From Cystobacterineae bacterium (lineage in GTDB: Bacteria > Myxococcota > Myxococcia > Myxococcales > Myxococcaceae), in assembly GCA_009782175.1 (NCBI GenBank), contig WRKR01000008.1, forward strand, positions 1 to 64,000: DNA of 64,000 bases. Reading direction: 5' to 3'. Shown piece after piece: positions 51,100-59,637 of the stretch. Position 1 is the stretch's first letter, and each line of letters begins with the position of its first letter. The translations under genes were made by a program, and so were the position numbers. Below the pieces are notes generated by a model. That model saw only the letters and a list, made by a program, of their open reading frames with translations. It ran no database searches and was not told the origin of the DNA.

Positions 51100-52475
51100 T
51101 TGCGGATGCGTTTGTCATAATAGTCCGTCACATAGAGGTTGCCATCCGTGTCTATGGCTATGCTGTGGGGGGAATAAAATTGTGCTTGGCTCCCCAGGCC
51201 GTCGACATAGCCTCCTCCTTCATCGGTTCCGGCAAGGGTGCTGACTTCTCCTGCGGGTGTTATTTTGCGGATGCGGTTGTTGTGGGTATCGGCCACATAG
51301 AGGTTGCCTAAAGCATCTATGGCCAGGCCAAGGGGGTTGTTAAACTCTGCCTCGTTGAGTGGGCCGTCGGCATGGCCTCCTTCAGCTTTTCCGGCCAGGG
51401 TGCTGACTTCTCCCGCGGGTGTTATTTTGCGGATGCGGTGGCTGTCTGTCACATAGAGGTTTCCTGCTGCGTCTATGGCCATAGCGGCAGGCCTATTCAA
51501 CTGTGCAAGGGCTCCTATGCCGTCTGCCTCACCCTGGGTGCCGCTGCCGGCAAAAGTGCTGACTTCTCCTGCGGGTGTTATTTTGCGGATGCGGTGGTTG
51601 CCAAAATCGGCCACATAAAGGTTCCCCGCAGCATCTATTTGCATTCCGAAGGGGTGAGCAAAGCGTGCCTCGCTGCCTATGCCGTCGGCAAAACTTTCAA
51701 GGCCTGAGCTGTCCGCTCCAGCAAAGGTGCTTATTTCTCCGTGAGGGCTTATTTTCCGAATGCGGTGATATAGGTAGTCCGTCACATAAAGGTTGCCTTG
51801 TAGATCGATGGCAATGTCACGAGGCAAGCCCAGCAGCGCAGCGCCGTTGACGAAGGTGCTGCTTTCTCCATCCGGTGAAATTCTCCGAATGCTATAGTCC
51901 AGCGTGTCCGCCACATAAAAATGACCATCCGCACCGATGGCAATGCCGCGAGGCTGAACCCATGAGCTGCTGTTGGAGCCTGGCAAGCCACCCGCAAAAG
52001 TGCTGACAAAAGCCGTAGGCACATAGGTGAAGGCCACCTCAGAAACAGCTGTTTGGCTGCCGGTGGTGACAGAGACGAGGCCGGTGCAGTGTTTGTTTTG
52101 GGGCACTTCAATGGTTATTTCATTCGGCCTGGCAGAGAGGATGTTGGCGGCGACCCCATTCAGCGCGACGCTGTTTTCAGCAAGAACAGCGCTAAAGTTT
52201 TCTCCGCGAAGGGTGAGGGTGGCGCCAAAGGCTGCCTCGCTGGGGCTGAACTCTACAATGCTTGGGGCAATACGTGGGACAGCGTTTGGGGCGGTTTTGT
52301 CGTCGCAAGGGTTGTTGGGGCAAAGCGTCTCTTCGCTGCGGTTAATAGGGTTGCTGCTGTTGTTACTGTCGTTGTTGTCATTGCCGCTGTTGTCATTGTC
52401 GTTGTTTTCACAACTTAAAAGAAGACTCAGCGCGAGGAGGAAGGGCAGTGCTATATAAAGTTTTTTTTTCATCAT
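51084..52475 (-). CDS. NHL-repeat lipoprotein 2 with IPT/TIG domain
   Basis: The 463-residue product has a lipobox in LPFLLALSLLLSCENN, an Asn/Asp-rich linker, one IPT/TIG domain (FSPSEAAFGATLTLRGENF, ITIEVPQNKHCTG), then NHL propeller repeats such as GIAIGADGHFYVADTLD, GNLYVADFGNHRIRKITP and AGEVSTLAGKAEGGHADG. It ends at DYYDKRIRKITFE. The 3' end overlaps a four-unit tandem repeat. DNA repeats are close to those of the genes at 43965 and 53678. Confidence 0.9.
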   Translation of the reverse strand: MMKKKLYIALPFLLALSLLLSCENNDNDNSGNDNNDSNNSSNPINRSEETLCPNNPCDDKTAPNAVPRIAPSIVEFSPSEAAFGATLTLRGENFSAVLAENSVALNGVAANILSARPNEITIEVPQNKHCTGLVSVTTGSQTAVSEVAFTYVPTAFVSTFAGGLPGSNSSSWVQPRGIAIGADGHFYVADTLDYSIRRISPDGESSTFVNGAALLGLPRDIAIDLQGNLYVTDYLYHRIRKISPHGEISTFAGADSSGLESFADGIGSEARFAHPFGMQIDAAGNLYVADFGNHRIRKITPAGEVSTFAGSGTQGEADGIGALAQLNRPAAMAIDAAGNLYVTDSHRIRKITPAGEVSTLAGKAEGGHADGPLNEAEFNNPLGLAIDALGNLYVADTHNNRIRKITPAGEVSTLAGTDEGGGYVDGLGSQAQFYSPHSIAIDTDGNLYVTDYYDKRIRKITFE

Positions 52476-52819
52476 GGTTTTTATGGAGGTGAAGCCCTGG
52501 TTGAGCCTTTGTTGAGAGGCTCATACACATTGCGGATTTGACAGATGGGAGCGAAAGCCATGGCTTGCGCGGGCCATGGAGAAAAAACACCCTAAGCACT
52601 CAATAGTTATTTCCCCCTTTCATGTGTTTTCCCGCTTCGTCGCCCCCCCCTTTTTTATAAAACGCATAGATGCTAAGCCTGCTGACAAAAGGCAACAGGA
52701 ATATATACCCTGCGAAGCCACCGTTGCAAGGGTTCAACATGGTCTAGTGTTTTTTCTTCAGTGCATGCCTTGGGAAAAACCCTACCCATGGGGGTGGGAG
52801 GTTTTTTAGCGGGAGACTT
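52476..52819. other. Gene-free interval
   Basis: A 344-bp stretch between divergent genes. Nothing beyond short ORFs and a C/T-rich tract is seen; it presumably holds the promoters for the NHL gene and trmJ. Confidence 0.5.
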
Positions 52820-53584
52820 GTGGGGCCAAAGCCCGTTAAACTCTGCCTCATGTGGCCTCCTTTGCTCATATGTCATGAGTTGCAATGCGCAGAAAACCTG
52901 GGCGCCATTGCGCGTTTGCTTGGCAATTTTGGTTTTTCGGGTTGTCGCCTTTCCAGGCCTTGGGTGAAGGACTGGGAGAGTGCCTGCCGCGTGGCGGTGG
53001 ATGCTGCGCATTTGTTGGAGGAGTTTGTTGTTATGCCGAGTTTGGAAGAGGCCCTGGAGGATGTGGTTTATGCCGTGGGCACCAGCTTTAGGGCTTGTGC
53101 CCTACGAAGGCATTCCATAACCCCAGAGGAGGGGATAAAGCGTTTATGGGAGAAAAGCACTCAAGGCAAAATAGCCCTGGTATTGGGTGGAGAGCGCCGC
53201 GGACTTTCAGATGAGGAGTTGGCGCTTTGCCATGAGGTTGTCTGCATTCCCACGCCAGGTACAAAGCCCTCGCTGAATTTGGCCCAGGCAGCAGCCATTT
53301 GTTTGTTTTTGTGCGCGCAACAGGGAAAAGCCCCGCAAGAGGCCCCTATAGAGCCACGTGCACCTTTGGGGTTTTTGGAAAGGCTCAAACAGAAAATGCG
53401 CCATGCTTTGCTGAGTGCCGGGTTTTTAAACCCTCAGGCCCCCCATTATGTGTTTGAGGAGTTGTGGCAAAGCCTTGCCCGCGCCAACCTGTCCCAAAGA
53501 GAAGCCGAGTTGTGGCTGAATGCCTTCAAACATGTAGAGCGCCATAGGCTCCATGTGCCTCCCTCAACGCCCTCCATAAAATGA
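52820..53584 (+). CDS. TrmJ-type tRNA/rRNA methyltransferase (SpoU family)
   Basis: SPOUT-fold 2'-O-methyltransferase. The 254-residue product has ENLGAIARLLGNFGFSG, VYAVGTSFRA, and the trefoil-knot signature IALVLGGERRGLSDEE with CIPTPGTKPSLNLAQA, as in TrmJ/SpoU proteins. The C-terminal helical region (LERLKQKMRHALLSAGFLNP) is typical of TrmJ. Start GTG 52820 follows GGGAGA; a later ATG at 52850 is possible. The stop codon overlaps a 15-bp tandem repeat. tRNA position 32 as target is inferred. Confidence 0.85.
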   Translation: MGPKPVKLCLMWPPLLICHELQCAENLGAIARLLGNFGFSGCRLSRPWVKDWESACRVAVDAAHLLEEFVVMPSLEEALEDVVYAVGTSFRACALRRHSITPEEGIKRLWEKSTQGKIALVLGGERRGLSDEELALCHEVVCIPTPGTKPSLNLAQAAAICLFLCAQQGKAPQEAPIEPRAPLGFLERLKQKMRHALLSAGFLNPQAPHYVFEELWQSLARANLSQREAELWLNAFKHVERHRLHVPPSTPSIK

Positions 53585-53635
53585 CATTCTATAAAATGAC
53601 ATTCCATAAAAGGGCATTCTATAAAAGGGCATTAT
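53576..53635. repeat. Four-unit 15-bp tandem repeat covering the trmJ stop codon
   Basis: Four 15-bp units (53576-53590, 53591-53605, 53606-53620, 53621-53635), from ATAAAATGACATTCT to ATAAAAGGGCATTAT. The stop codon TGA (53582-53584) is in unit 1; the last two codons ATA AAA are part of it. Confidence 0.94.
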
Positions 53636-53664
53636 AGAGTGAAACCCATGGGTGGGGTGACACG

Positions 53665-53683
53665 CTCACTCACTCACTCACTC
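53665..53683. repeat. 4-bp tandem repeat covering an NHL gene's stop codon
   Basis: CTCA repeated four times and then CTC. On the minus strand the run is TGAG; the stop TGA (53678-53680) of the NHL gene falls inside it. Confidence 0.9.
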
Positions 53684-55246
53684 TAATAGTATTTTTCGGA
53701 TGATGTGGTTATGAGAATCGGCCACATAAAGGTTGCCTTGTAGATCTATGGCAATGCCCCAAGGCGTATCAAAGCGTACAGGGGGGCCGGGGTGAGGTGC
53801 TCCAGGGCCGTCATCAGAGCCGGCATAGCCATCGCCGGCAAGCGTAATAACCGTCCCTGCCGGTGTGAGCAGGCGTATGCTGTGGTTGGTGCTGTCTGCC
53901 ACATAGAGGTTGCCGTTTGCGTCTATGGCTATTCCGAAAGGCTCGTTAAACTGTGCCTGGCTACCCGTGCCGTCGATAAAGCCTCTCTCAGCACTTCCGG
54001 CAAGCGTGCTGACTTCTCTTTCAGGTGTTATTTTGCGGATGCGGTTGTTGCCGGCATCCACCACATAGAGGTTGCCTTCTGTGTCTACGGCAATGCCCCG
54101 AGGCATATGAAACTGTGCGGCAACCCCCTCCCCGTCGGCAAAGCCTTCTGTGCCGCTGCCGGCAAGTGTGGAAACCACTCCCTCTGGTGTCACCATGCGG
54201 ATGCGGTGGTTGCTCAGATCGGTCACATAGAGCATGCCGTTTGTGTCTATGGTTATTCCGGAAGGCCAGTTAAACCGTGCATTGCTGCCTGTGCCGTCGA
54301 CATGGCCATATTCGCTGCCGGCAAGTGTGGAAACCAATCCCTCTGGCGTCACCCTGCGGATGCGGTGGTTGCCAGAGTCCGTCACATAGAGGTTGCCGTC
54401 CGCGCCTAGGGTGAGATCTCTAGGCCAAGTAAACTGCGCATGGCTGCCCATGCCGTCGGCATGGCCTATTGCGCCGCCGGCAAGGGTGGTGATATTCCCT
54501 TCGGGTGTTATTTTGCGGATGCGGTGGTTCAGCTCCTCCGCCACATAAAGGTTGCCTTGCATGTCTATGGCAATGCCATAAGGTTGGTTAAGCATACCTA
54601 TGCTGCTGCTCAAGGTGCTGACATTGACGCTGGGCATATAGGTGAACGAAGCGGAGGAGGTGCCTGTTTTTTCACCAACCTTCACTCTAACGGGACCTGT
54701 ACACTGCGTGTTTGGGGGAACCATAACACTTATTGTCTGGGTTGTAGCCGACTCCACACGGGCTTCGCATTGGCCCAGGGTGACGGTGTTTTCTGAAGAA
54801 ACAGGGCTGAAGTTTTTTCCTGTAATGTTGAGCAGGGTGCCACTGCGTGCTTGGGTGGGGGAGAAATGGCTGATGCTGGGGGAGATGCCGGGGTGCATGA
54901 CACTCAGCATTCTGTTGAGGTCGCCGGTGGTGACAATGATGATGGCGCGGCGATCTGCGCGGCTGGCATTGGGGGTTACACTCACATTTACGGTTTGGCT
55001 GCCTTGGTAATATGTCGGCGTAATAGAACACCACTCGGTACAGCCTATACAAAAGAGGCTCCACTCCGTGTTAGAGTTAACCCCAAAACTTTCGGTGCCA
55101 GCCTCTTCCGAGCTGAAATGCAAGTTTTGCTGAGAGAGGCTGAGCGTGGGCACATCCACCACCTCTACAGGCCCGCAGCTTGCAAACATGAGAAGCAAAG
55201 CCACCAAAACACAGAAAACAGAAAAAATTTTTTCCCCGGCACCCAT
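53678..55246 (-). CDS. NHL-repeat lipoprotein 3 with BACON and IPT/TIG domains
   Basis: The 522-residue product has signal CVLVALLLMFASCGP, a BACON domain (FSSEEAGTESFGVNSNTEW, ITPTYYQGSQTVNVSVTP, ADRRAIIIVTTGDLNRML), one IPT/TIG domain (FSPTQARSGTLLNITGKNF), and NHL repeats such as YGIAIDMQGNLYVAEELNH and IRKITPEGNITTLAGG. BACON domains are common in carbohydrate-binding surface proteins of Bacteroidetes and rarer here. It lies beside trmJ in the opposite direction. Surface attachment is inferred. Confidence 0.9.
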   Translation of the reverse strand: MGAGEKIFSVFCVLVALLLMFASCGPVEVVDVPTLSLSQQNLHFSSEEAGTESFGVNSNTEWSLFCIGCTEWCSITPTYYQGSQTVNVSVTPNASRADRRAIIIVTTGDLNRMLSVMHPGISPSISHFSPTQARSGTLLNITGKNFSPVSSENTVTLGQCEARVESATTQTISVMVPPNTQCTGPVRVKVGEKTGTSSASFTYMPSVNVSTLSSSIGMLNQPYGIAIDMQGNLYVAEELNHRIRKITPEGNITTLAGGAIGHADGMGSHAQFTWPRDLTLGADGNLYVTDSGNHRIRRVTPEGLVSTLAGSEYGHVDGTGSNARFNWPSGITIDTNGMLYVTDLSNHRIRMVTPEGVVSTLAGSGTEGFADGEGVAAQFHMPRGIAVDTEGNLYVVDAGNNRIRKITPEREVSTLAGSAERGFIDGTGSQAQFNEPFGIAIDANGNLYVADSTNHSIRLLTPAGTVITLAGDGYAGSDDGPGAPHPGPPVRFDTPWGIAIDLQGNLYVADSHNHIIRKILLE

Positions 55247-55464
55247 TGTTTCCCCTTTTTTGAAAGCAACTTCTTATGTTTTTGGATGAGGACTGCGCTT
55301 TATTCTACTCCAATTGCTTGTTGGGTTTCCAGCCTCCTCTCTAGGCTTTTTTTATATGCTGCAAAGCGTAGGCATTTCCCACACAGCATTTCTCTTGTGA
55401 GGTGCGAAGTGGAGCCGACGAGCTCAAACCCAGCTTGCGAAGCGAGCCTCAAAGCGGACATTTG

Positions 55465-55490
55465 AGCAACTCCACGGAGCAACTCCACGG
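55465..55490. repeat. 13-bp tandem duplication
   Basis: GAGCAACTCCACG occurs twice in a row in the gene-free stretch between the NHL lipoprotein 3 gene and the small gene at 55518. Confidence 0.8.
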
Positions 55491-55517
55491 AGGTTTGGCT
55501 TTGTTAAGGGGGCGCCG

Positions 55518-55775
55518 TTAATGGGGTGCCTTCTGGGTAGGGTTTGGGGCAGAGGGAGTTGGATAGGGTGTAGCCTTTTCCCTAATGAGTTTGTCAATAT
55601 TTGCGCGCTCCGAGGCGGTATAATTTTCCACAGGGAAGGCGTTTTGTGTTGAGGTTTTGTTGATGGCCATGCGGAGTTTTTGCCAAAGGGTTGTACCGTT
55701 AATGGGGAGGGTGCCCATGCCAAGGCCTATGGCCAGGCAGAACAGGGCGAGCAGTGTTGGGCGAAGAAAGCGCAT
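55518..55775 (-). CDS. Small secreted protein of unknown function
   Basis: The 85-residue product has a hydrophobic N-terminus (MRFLRPTLLALFCLAIGLGM) that fits a signal peptide or anchor, followed by about 60 polar residues including ENYTASERANIDKLIREKA and a Pro-rich tail (YPTPSAPNPTQKAPH). No family is recognised. It lies divergently from the CFIATA protein gene. Confidence 0.5.
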   Translation of the reverse strand: MRFLRPTLLALFCLAIGLGMGTLPINGTTLWQKLRMAINKTSTQNAFPVENYTASERANIDKLIREKATPYPTPSAPNPTQKAPH

Positions 55776-55888
55776 GCCTTTTTTTGCCTCAACGGGCTTG
55801 GGTGCGTCAATTTTTGGAAAGGGGTTGTGTGCAATTTAGATGAAGCCCAAGGGAAATATCCGCTGTTTCCAAGCAAGCTTGTTATGTT

Positions 55889-56959
55889 GTGGGGGTGGAA
55901 AAACCGGATTTTGGACGATTGACCATAGAATGCATGTTGTGGGCCTCTTTGCAGCCGGAAGTCCCCGTCTATTTGTGGAAGGGGGATTTGCTGTGGGCGG
56001 AGTTGCCCAAGCGTATTTTGCAGGCGGGTGTTTATGAGCAGAAGCTTGCGGCCTGTGTTGTGGAGACGGACTTGCAAACTGCGGAGCTTGAAGCCCTCAA
56101 AGCCTTAATAGGGGCGCAAAAGGCCACTTTGCTTTTTATGCAGCAAGGGCAATTGGCCGAGGCTGAAGTGCAGCAAGTGCATGCCCGCCAGCTGGAGACA
56201 GAGCTTGCGGAAATGCTTTCGCTGTTTTCCTGGCCCAAAATAGAGCGTCGGCCGGTATATAACCGGGAGACACAGCTTTCCCGTTATGACAGTTTTGACG
56301 AGAGCCGGGGCACCGTGCAGGTGTTTTGTGCATTTAGAGGGTGCAAGAAGCCGCAAACTCTGGAATTTTCGCGCACCAACTCTTGGTATAGCCCCACCTG
56401 CATGGCCTGTGGTCGCTCTTTTTGGGTATTTATTGCGCGTTTGCTCAAGTTGGAGGGGACGAAGAAGAAGGGGCACATGCATTATGTGCTTCATTTGGAG
56501 GATGCCCAGCACAGGAATATACGTGTAGAGTTTGGCGACGGCTCTGGTGAGCTCTGGCAAGTTGTGGAGCGGGACTACCTTGCGTTGCTTTATGCCTGGC
56601 ATGCCCAGGACGCGGCGCAGACCCAAGCCGACGCCAAGGCTGGCACAGCGTCGAAGGCTCAGCTCAATGCTGTTGTCAACCTCACGCGCAAGCATGTTTT
56701 CTGGCTCAGCAAAATAGGCAATTGTTTTATTGCGACAGCTTTTCTCGGCAAGGAGGCGGAGGAGTTGTTGTTGTTCAGACGGTTTCGCGACGAGGTATTG
56801 TTGCGCCATTTTTGGGGGCGCTGGGTGGTAGCGGGCTATTATGCCATGGGCCCCCTTGCTGTACGCCTCCTCAAGACGCAGCCCTCCCTCAAAGCACCCC
56901 TACGCCGGCTGTTGCGGCGCATACACCGCCACCTCCAGTCCACAATGAAAGGCCTTTGA
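55889..56959 (+). CDS. CFIATA-motif protein with zinc-ribbon-like segment
   Basis: The 356-residue product has an N-terminal domain (LWASLQPEVPVYLWKGDLLW, AVVETDLQTAELEALKALIG-like helices), a cysteine set (CAFRGCKK and TCMACGRSF), and a C-terminal CFIATAFLG followed by LFRRFRDEVLLRHFWGRWVV. The CFIATA motif with its RRFRDEVLL tail is common in delta-type proteins but uncharacterised, probably a membrane-association or oligomer element. The start is not certain (GTG/TTG at 55889 is the frame limit). tmRNA lies 200 bp downstream. Confidence 0.75.
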   Translation: MGVEKPDFGRLTIECMLWASLQPEVPVYLWKGDLLWAELPKRILQAGVYEQKLAACVVETDLQTAELEALKALIGAQKATLLFMQQGQLAEAEVQQVHARQLETELAEMLSLFSWPKIERRPVYNRETQLSRYDSFDESRGTVQVFCAFRGCKKPQTLEFSRTNSWYSPTCMACGRSFWVFIARLLKLEGTKKKGHMHYVLHLEDAQHRNIRVEFGDGSGELWQVVERDYLALLYAWHAQDAAQTQADAKAGTASKAQLNAVVNLTRKHVFWLSKIGNCFIATAFLGKEAEELLLFRRFRDEVLLRHFWGRWVVAGYYAMGPLAVRLLKTQPSLKAPLRRLLRRIHRHLQSTMKGL

Positions 56960-57159
56960 GGTGGTTTTGAAGGAAAAGAGGAGAGCGGGAGAATAGAGAA
57001 GGGAGCAGAAGAGGAGAATACAAGAGTGCAAGAGGGTTGAGCTTTGCCCAGAGCTATGGAATAAGGAGAGCTGCAAGGGGAGCAACATGTGAGGCCTAAG
57101 GGCGTGTTCATTGAAAATAAAAGAGTTAAAAGGTGGAGGGCGCGGTTGAGAAGGTTTTT

Positions 57160-57524
57160 GGGGGCGACAAGGTTTCGACGGGGCCTGAAGGTTTTGGGGA
57201 GCGTGCCGAGTGGGCTTTCACACTCGTCAAATACGGAAGCAAAAACACAAAAGCCAACGACAACGTTGAGCTGGCACTGGCTGCCTAAACAGCGCCTTGC
57301 CCGGACTGCTTGCCTTCGCCTGCGGGCAAGAGAGTCTGCAAACCCAGTGGGCTGGCTTTCGCTGCTGCGCCTGGAGAGCAGCGAGGCGAGATATATTCTG
57401 GGATGGCATGTGGTTGCTGCAGGCTGACTTGCAGCCCATGGGCCACAACCTAAAACGTCAGCTACGCACGTAGCGCCTCAACGCCAACATTCCTCGGACG
57501 CGGGTTCGATTCCCGCCGCCTCCA
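57160..57524 (+). ncRNA. ssrA: tmRNA
   Basis: The 5' end GGGGGCGACAAGGTTTCGACG and the 3' end with CGGGTTCGATTCCCGCCG CCTCCA form the tRNA-like domain (acceptor GGGGGCG with CGCCTCC). The frame ANDNVELALAA then TAA is the proteolysis tag; the resume codon is probably GCC at its start. Between lie pseudoknot-type hairpins. The 3' CCA is not encoded. Together with SmpB it rescues stalled ribosomes. The 3' end is a direct-repeat attachment site. Confidence 0.97.
57504..57521 (+). repeat. Attachment-type direct repeat, left copy in ssrA
   Basis: GTTCGATTCCCGCCGCCT, 18 bp within the ssrA T arm and acceptor, is repeated exactly at 59369-59386. Confidence 0.85.
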
Positions 57525-57739
57525 CTTAGGCCTGAGTTTTGAGCTTTCTCAAAGTTTCATTTGAAGTAGGGTTTCAGTATATTTTTTCTAGCGTTTTCTT
57601 CTTTTGCAGCCGAATGTGTTCCACAAGCGGCCACTCCGCCGTGTTCAACGGCTTGGGCTGCCCGACTCAAAAACAGACCAGGCGCTCCAAAAGCGTGCTA
57701 GACTTAAGCATAGAGAACTATGCTTAACGCGGATTTTCA

Positions 57740-59179
57740 ATGAAACATGTTTCAAATCAACAAGTTGCCGACCATCTTAAGCGCTTGAACCCATGGTGGA
57801 CAGGTGCTGGAGCGGATGAAGAGCTGGCGAAGTTGCGTCCACGCGCCTATTTGGAGCCAGTGCATCAGCTGTTGCTGGAGCCAGGGCTGCGTCGTGCGGT
57901 GGTGTTGTTGGGGCCGCGCCGGGTGGGCAAAACCATTTTGATTCGTCACCTGATTATCCGCCTGCTGGCAGACGGTGTTGCTGCGCAACGTATTGCCTAT
58001 GTGGAGATGGACCACCCATTGCTGCACGGGCAGTCGTTGGAGGCATTGGTTCGGCTGATTGAAGAAATTGCGCCCGAAGGCGAGGGCACGCGCTATCTGT
58101 TTTTCGATGAAATTCAATCTCACAAAGACTGGGAGAAGCACCTAAAACCGCTGGTCGACCACCGGCCTGACTTGCGCATTCTCGTGTCTGGTTCCGCAGC
58201 CGCAGCACTCAAGCGCCAAAGCACAGAGTCTGGCGCGGGACGTTTCACGGATTTTCTGCTGCCCCCGTTGACTTTTTCTGAGTATCTGGACTTGCGCCCT
58301 GAGCCTGCAGCCATTTTCGAGGAAGAGCCCGGCACATATATGCTGGAGGACGTCGAGCGATTGAATGAGCAGTTTGTTGATTATGTCAACTTCGGCGGCT
58401 ATCCAGAGTTGGCGCTGTCGCCCCTGGTGCGCAGCAATCCAGCACGTTTCGTCAAGTCAGACATTGTGGACAAGGTGCTGCTGCGTGACTTGCCGCAATT
58501 GTATGGCATCCAGGATATTCAGGAACTCAATGCTCTGTTCACTCTGCTGGCCTTCAACACGTCAGAGGAAGTTTCTTTTGAGCAACTCTCGCAATGCAGC
58601 GGCGTGAGCAAGCTGACCATTCAGAAATATATTGAATATTTGGAAGCTGCGTTTCTGATTCAACGCGTGTTTAGAATCGACCAGGACGGCAAGCGCTATC
58701 AGCGCTCTCGCAGCTTCAAGGTATATTTAACCAATTCAGCTATGTACACCGGCTTGTTCGGCGTCAGAAAACCGGATGAGCCCGAGTTTGGTCACCTGGT
58801 AGAAACAGCTCTGTTCGCGCAGCGCTTCCATGAGGATGCGCGGCTCAACTATGCGCGTTGGGGTGCAAGCGACTATGAAGTGGATTGGGTAGAATCGTCG
58901 TTGGCACTCAAGCCGGTGGCTGCGTTGGAAATTAAGTGGAGCGACAAAAACCTAGGCAGGGCAGACTCCCTCAAAGGCTTGATAAAGTTTGCGAGCAAAA
59001 ATCGTCTTCCAGTAGTCTGGGCCACCACGCGCAGCCAATTTGGCACAACCACCATTGACGGCAGCAAAATCCGCCAGTGGCCCGCAGCCGTGCTGGCCTT
59101 CAGCTATGGCGTGCGCGCAGTGCGAGGGCGTCTGGCAGGTTATGAAGCGCAAGTCAAAGGTGTTGTTGAAGCAGATTAG
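57740..59179 (+). CDS. AAA ATPase with DUF4143 domain
   Basis: The 479-residue product has an AAA_14 P-loop domain (VVLLGPRRVGKTILIRHLI, Walker A; YLFFDEIQSH, Walker B; ILVSGSAAAAL) and a C-terminal DUF4143 part (FEQLSQCSGVSKLTIQKYIE, EYLEAAFLIQRVF, AALEIKWSDK with a PD-(D/E)XK-like nuclease pattern). Such proteins are widespread in mobile islands; role uncertain. It lies alone inside the segment bounded by the 18-bp repeats at ssrA and 59369, which marks it as inserted DNA. Confidence 0.9.
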   Translation: MKHVSNQQVADHLKRLNPWWTGAGADEELAKLRPRAYLEPVHQLLLEPGLRRAVVLLGPRRVGKTILIRHLIIRLLADGVAAQRIAYVEMDHPLLHGQSLEALVRLIEEIAPEGEGTRYLFFDEIQSHKDWEKHLKPLVDHRPDLRILVSGSAAAALKRQSTESGAGRFTDFLLPPLTFSEYLDLRPEPAAIFEEEPGTYMLEDVERLNEQFVDYVNFGGYPELALSPLVRSNPARFVKSDIVDKVLLRDLPQLYGIQDIQELNALFTLLAFNTSEEVSFEQLSQCSGVSKLTIQKYIEYLEAAFLIQRVFRIDQDGKRYQRSRSFKVYLTNSAMYTGLFGVRKPDEPEFGHLVETALFAQRFHEDARLNYARWGASDYEVDWVESSLALKPVAALEIKWSDKNLGRADSLKGLIKFASKNRLPVVWATTRSQFGTTTIDGSKIRQWPAAVLAFSYGVRAVRGRLAGYEAQVKGVVEAD

Positions 59180-59368
59180 GGGCAAGAGCCATCTTCTCCC
59201 CAAAAGTCCGCAGGGGTGACACAGTGTTGGAGGCCAAGAGCGTGTGTCGTGTTGTTCTACTTTGTGAAAAGAGCCGGGTTCCATTTTTGAAAACAAGTGC
59301 TGCTAAGCCCATAGGTAACCAAAGTTCGGCTCTAAAAAAATGCTGCCATATAAAAGCTTTGCTCCCCA

Positions 59369-59386
59369 GTTCGATTCCCGCCGCCT
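59369..59386 (+). repeat. Attachment-type direct repeat, right copy
   Basis: Exact 18-bp copy of the ssrA 3'-end segment at 57504-57521, in direct orientation, after the ATPase gene. The bases either side do not pair as a tRNA-like domain, so it is not a second tmRNA. Confidence 0.85.
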
Positions 59387-59550
59387 ATTTTTTTGGGGGG
59401 GTGACAGACGGTTCGCTGAGTCAGCGGGAGGCAAAAGAGGTGGGTTAAGGCCGCGGACATTTCAGCCTCCTGGGGGGTGATTGCCGACTTGTTAACCACA
59501 AACCTAAGTTGTAGCTCATTTTTGACGAAATATGAGCCGCAACACTTTTT

Positions 59551-59637
59551 ATGTCTCATCGGTGAGACAAAAATCCAGTCTTGTCTCATTTTTAACGTTT
59601 TTCGAGACAAGATTGGCTTTTTATCTCACGAGTGAGA
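59551..59637. repeat. Cluster of GTCTCA/TGAGAC inverted repeats
   Basis: GTCTCATCGGTGAGAC (59551-59566), a CTTGTCTC...GAGACAAG hairpin (59580-59611), and CTCACGAGTGAG at the end of the fic gene share a GTCTC/TGAGA theme. They lie between the convergent ATPase and fic genes. They may be terminators or protein-binding sites. Confidence 0.6.

Noticed and set aside
59369-59386. Second tmRNA or tRNA gene.
   Set aside because: Only the T arm and acceptor half are present; no pairing 5' half or anticodon arm.
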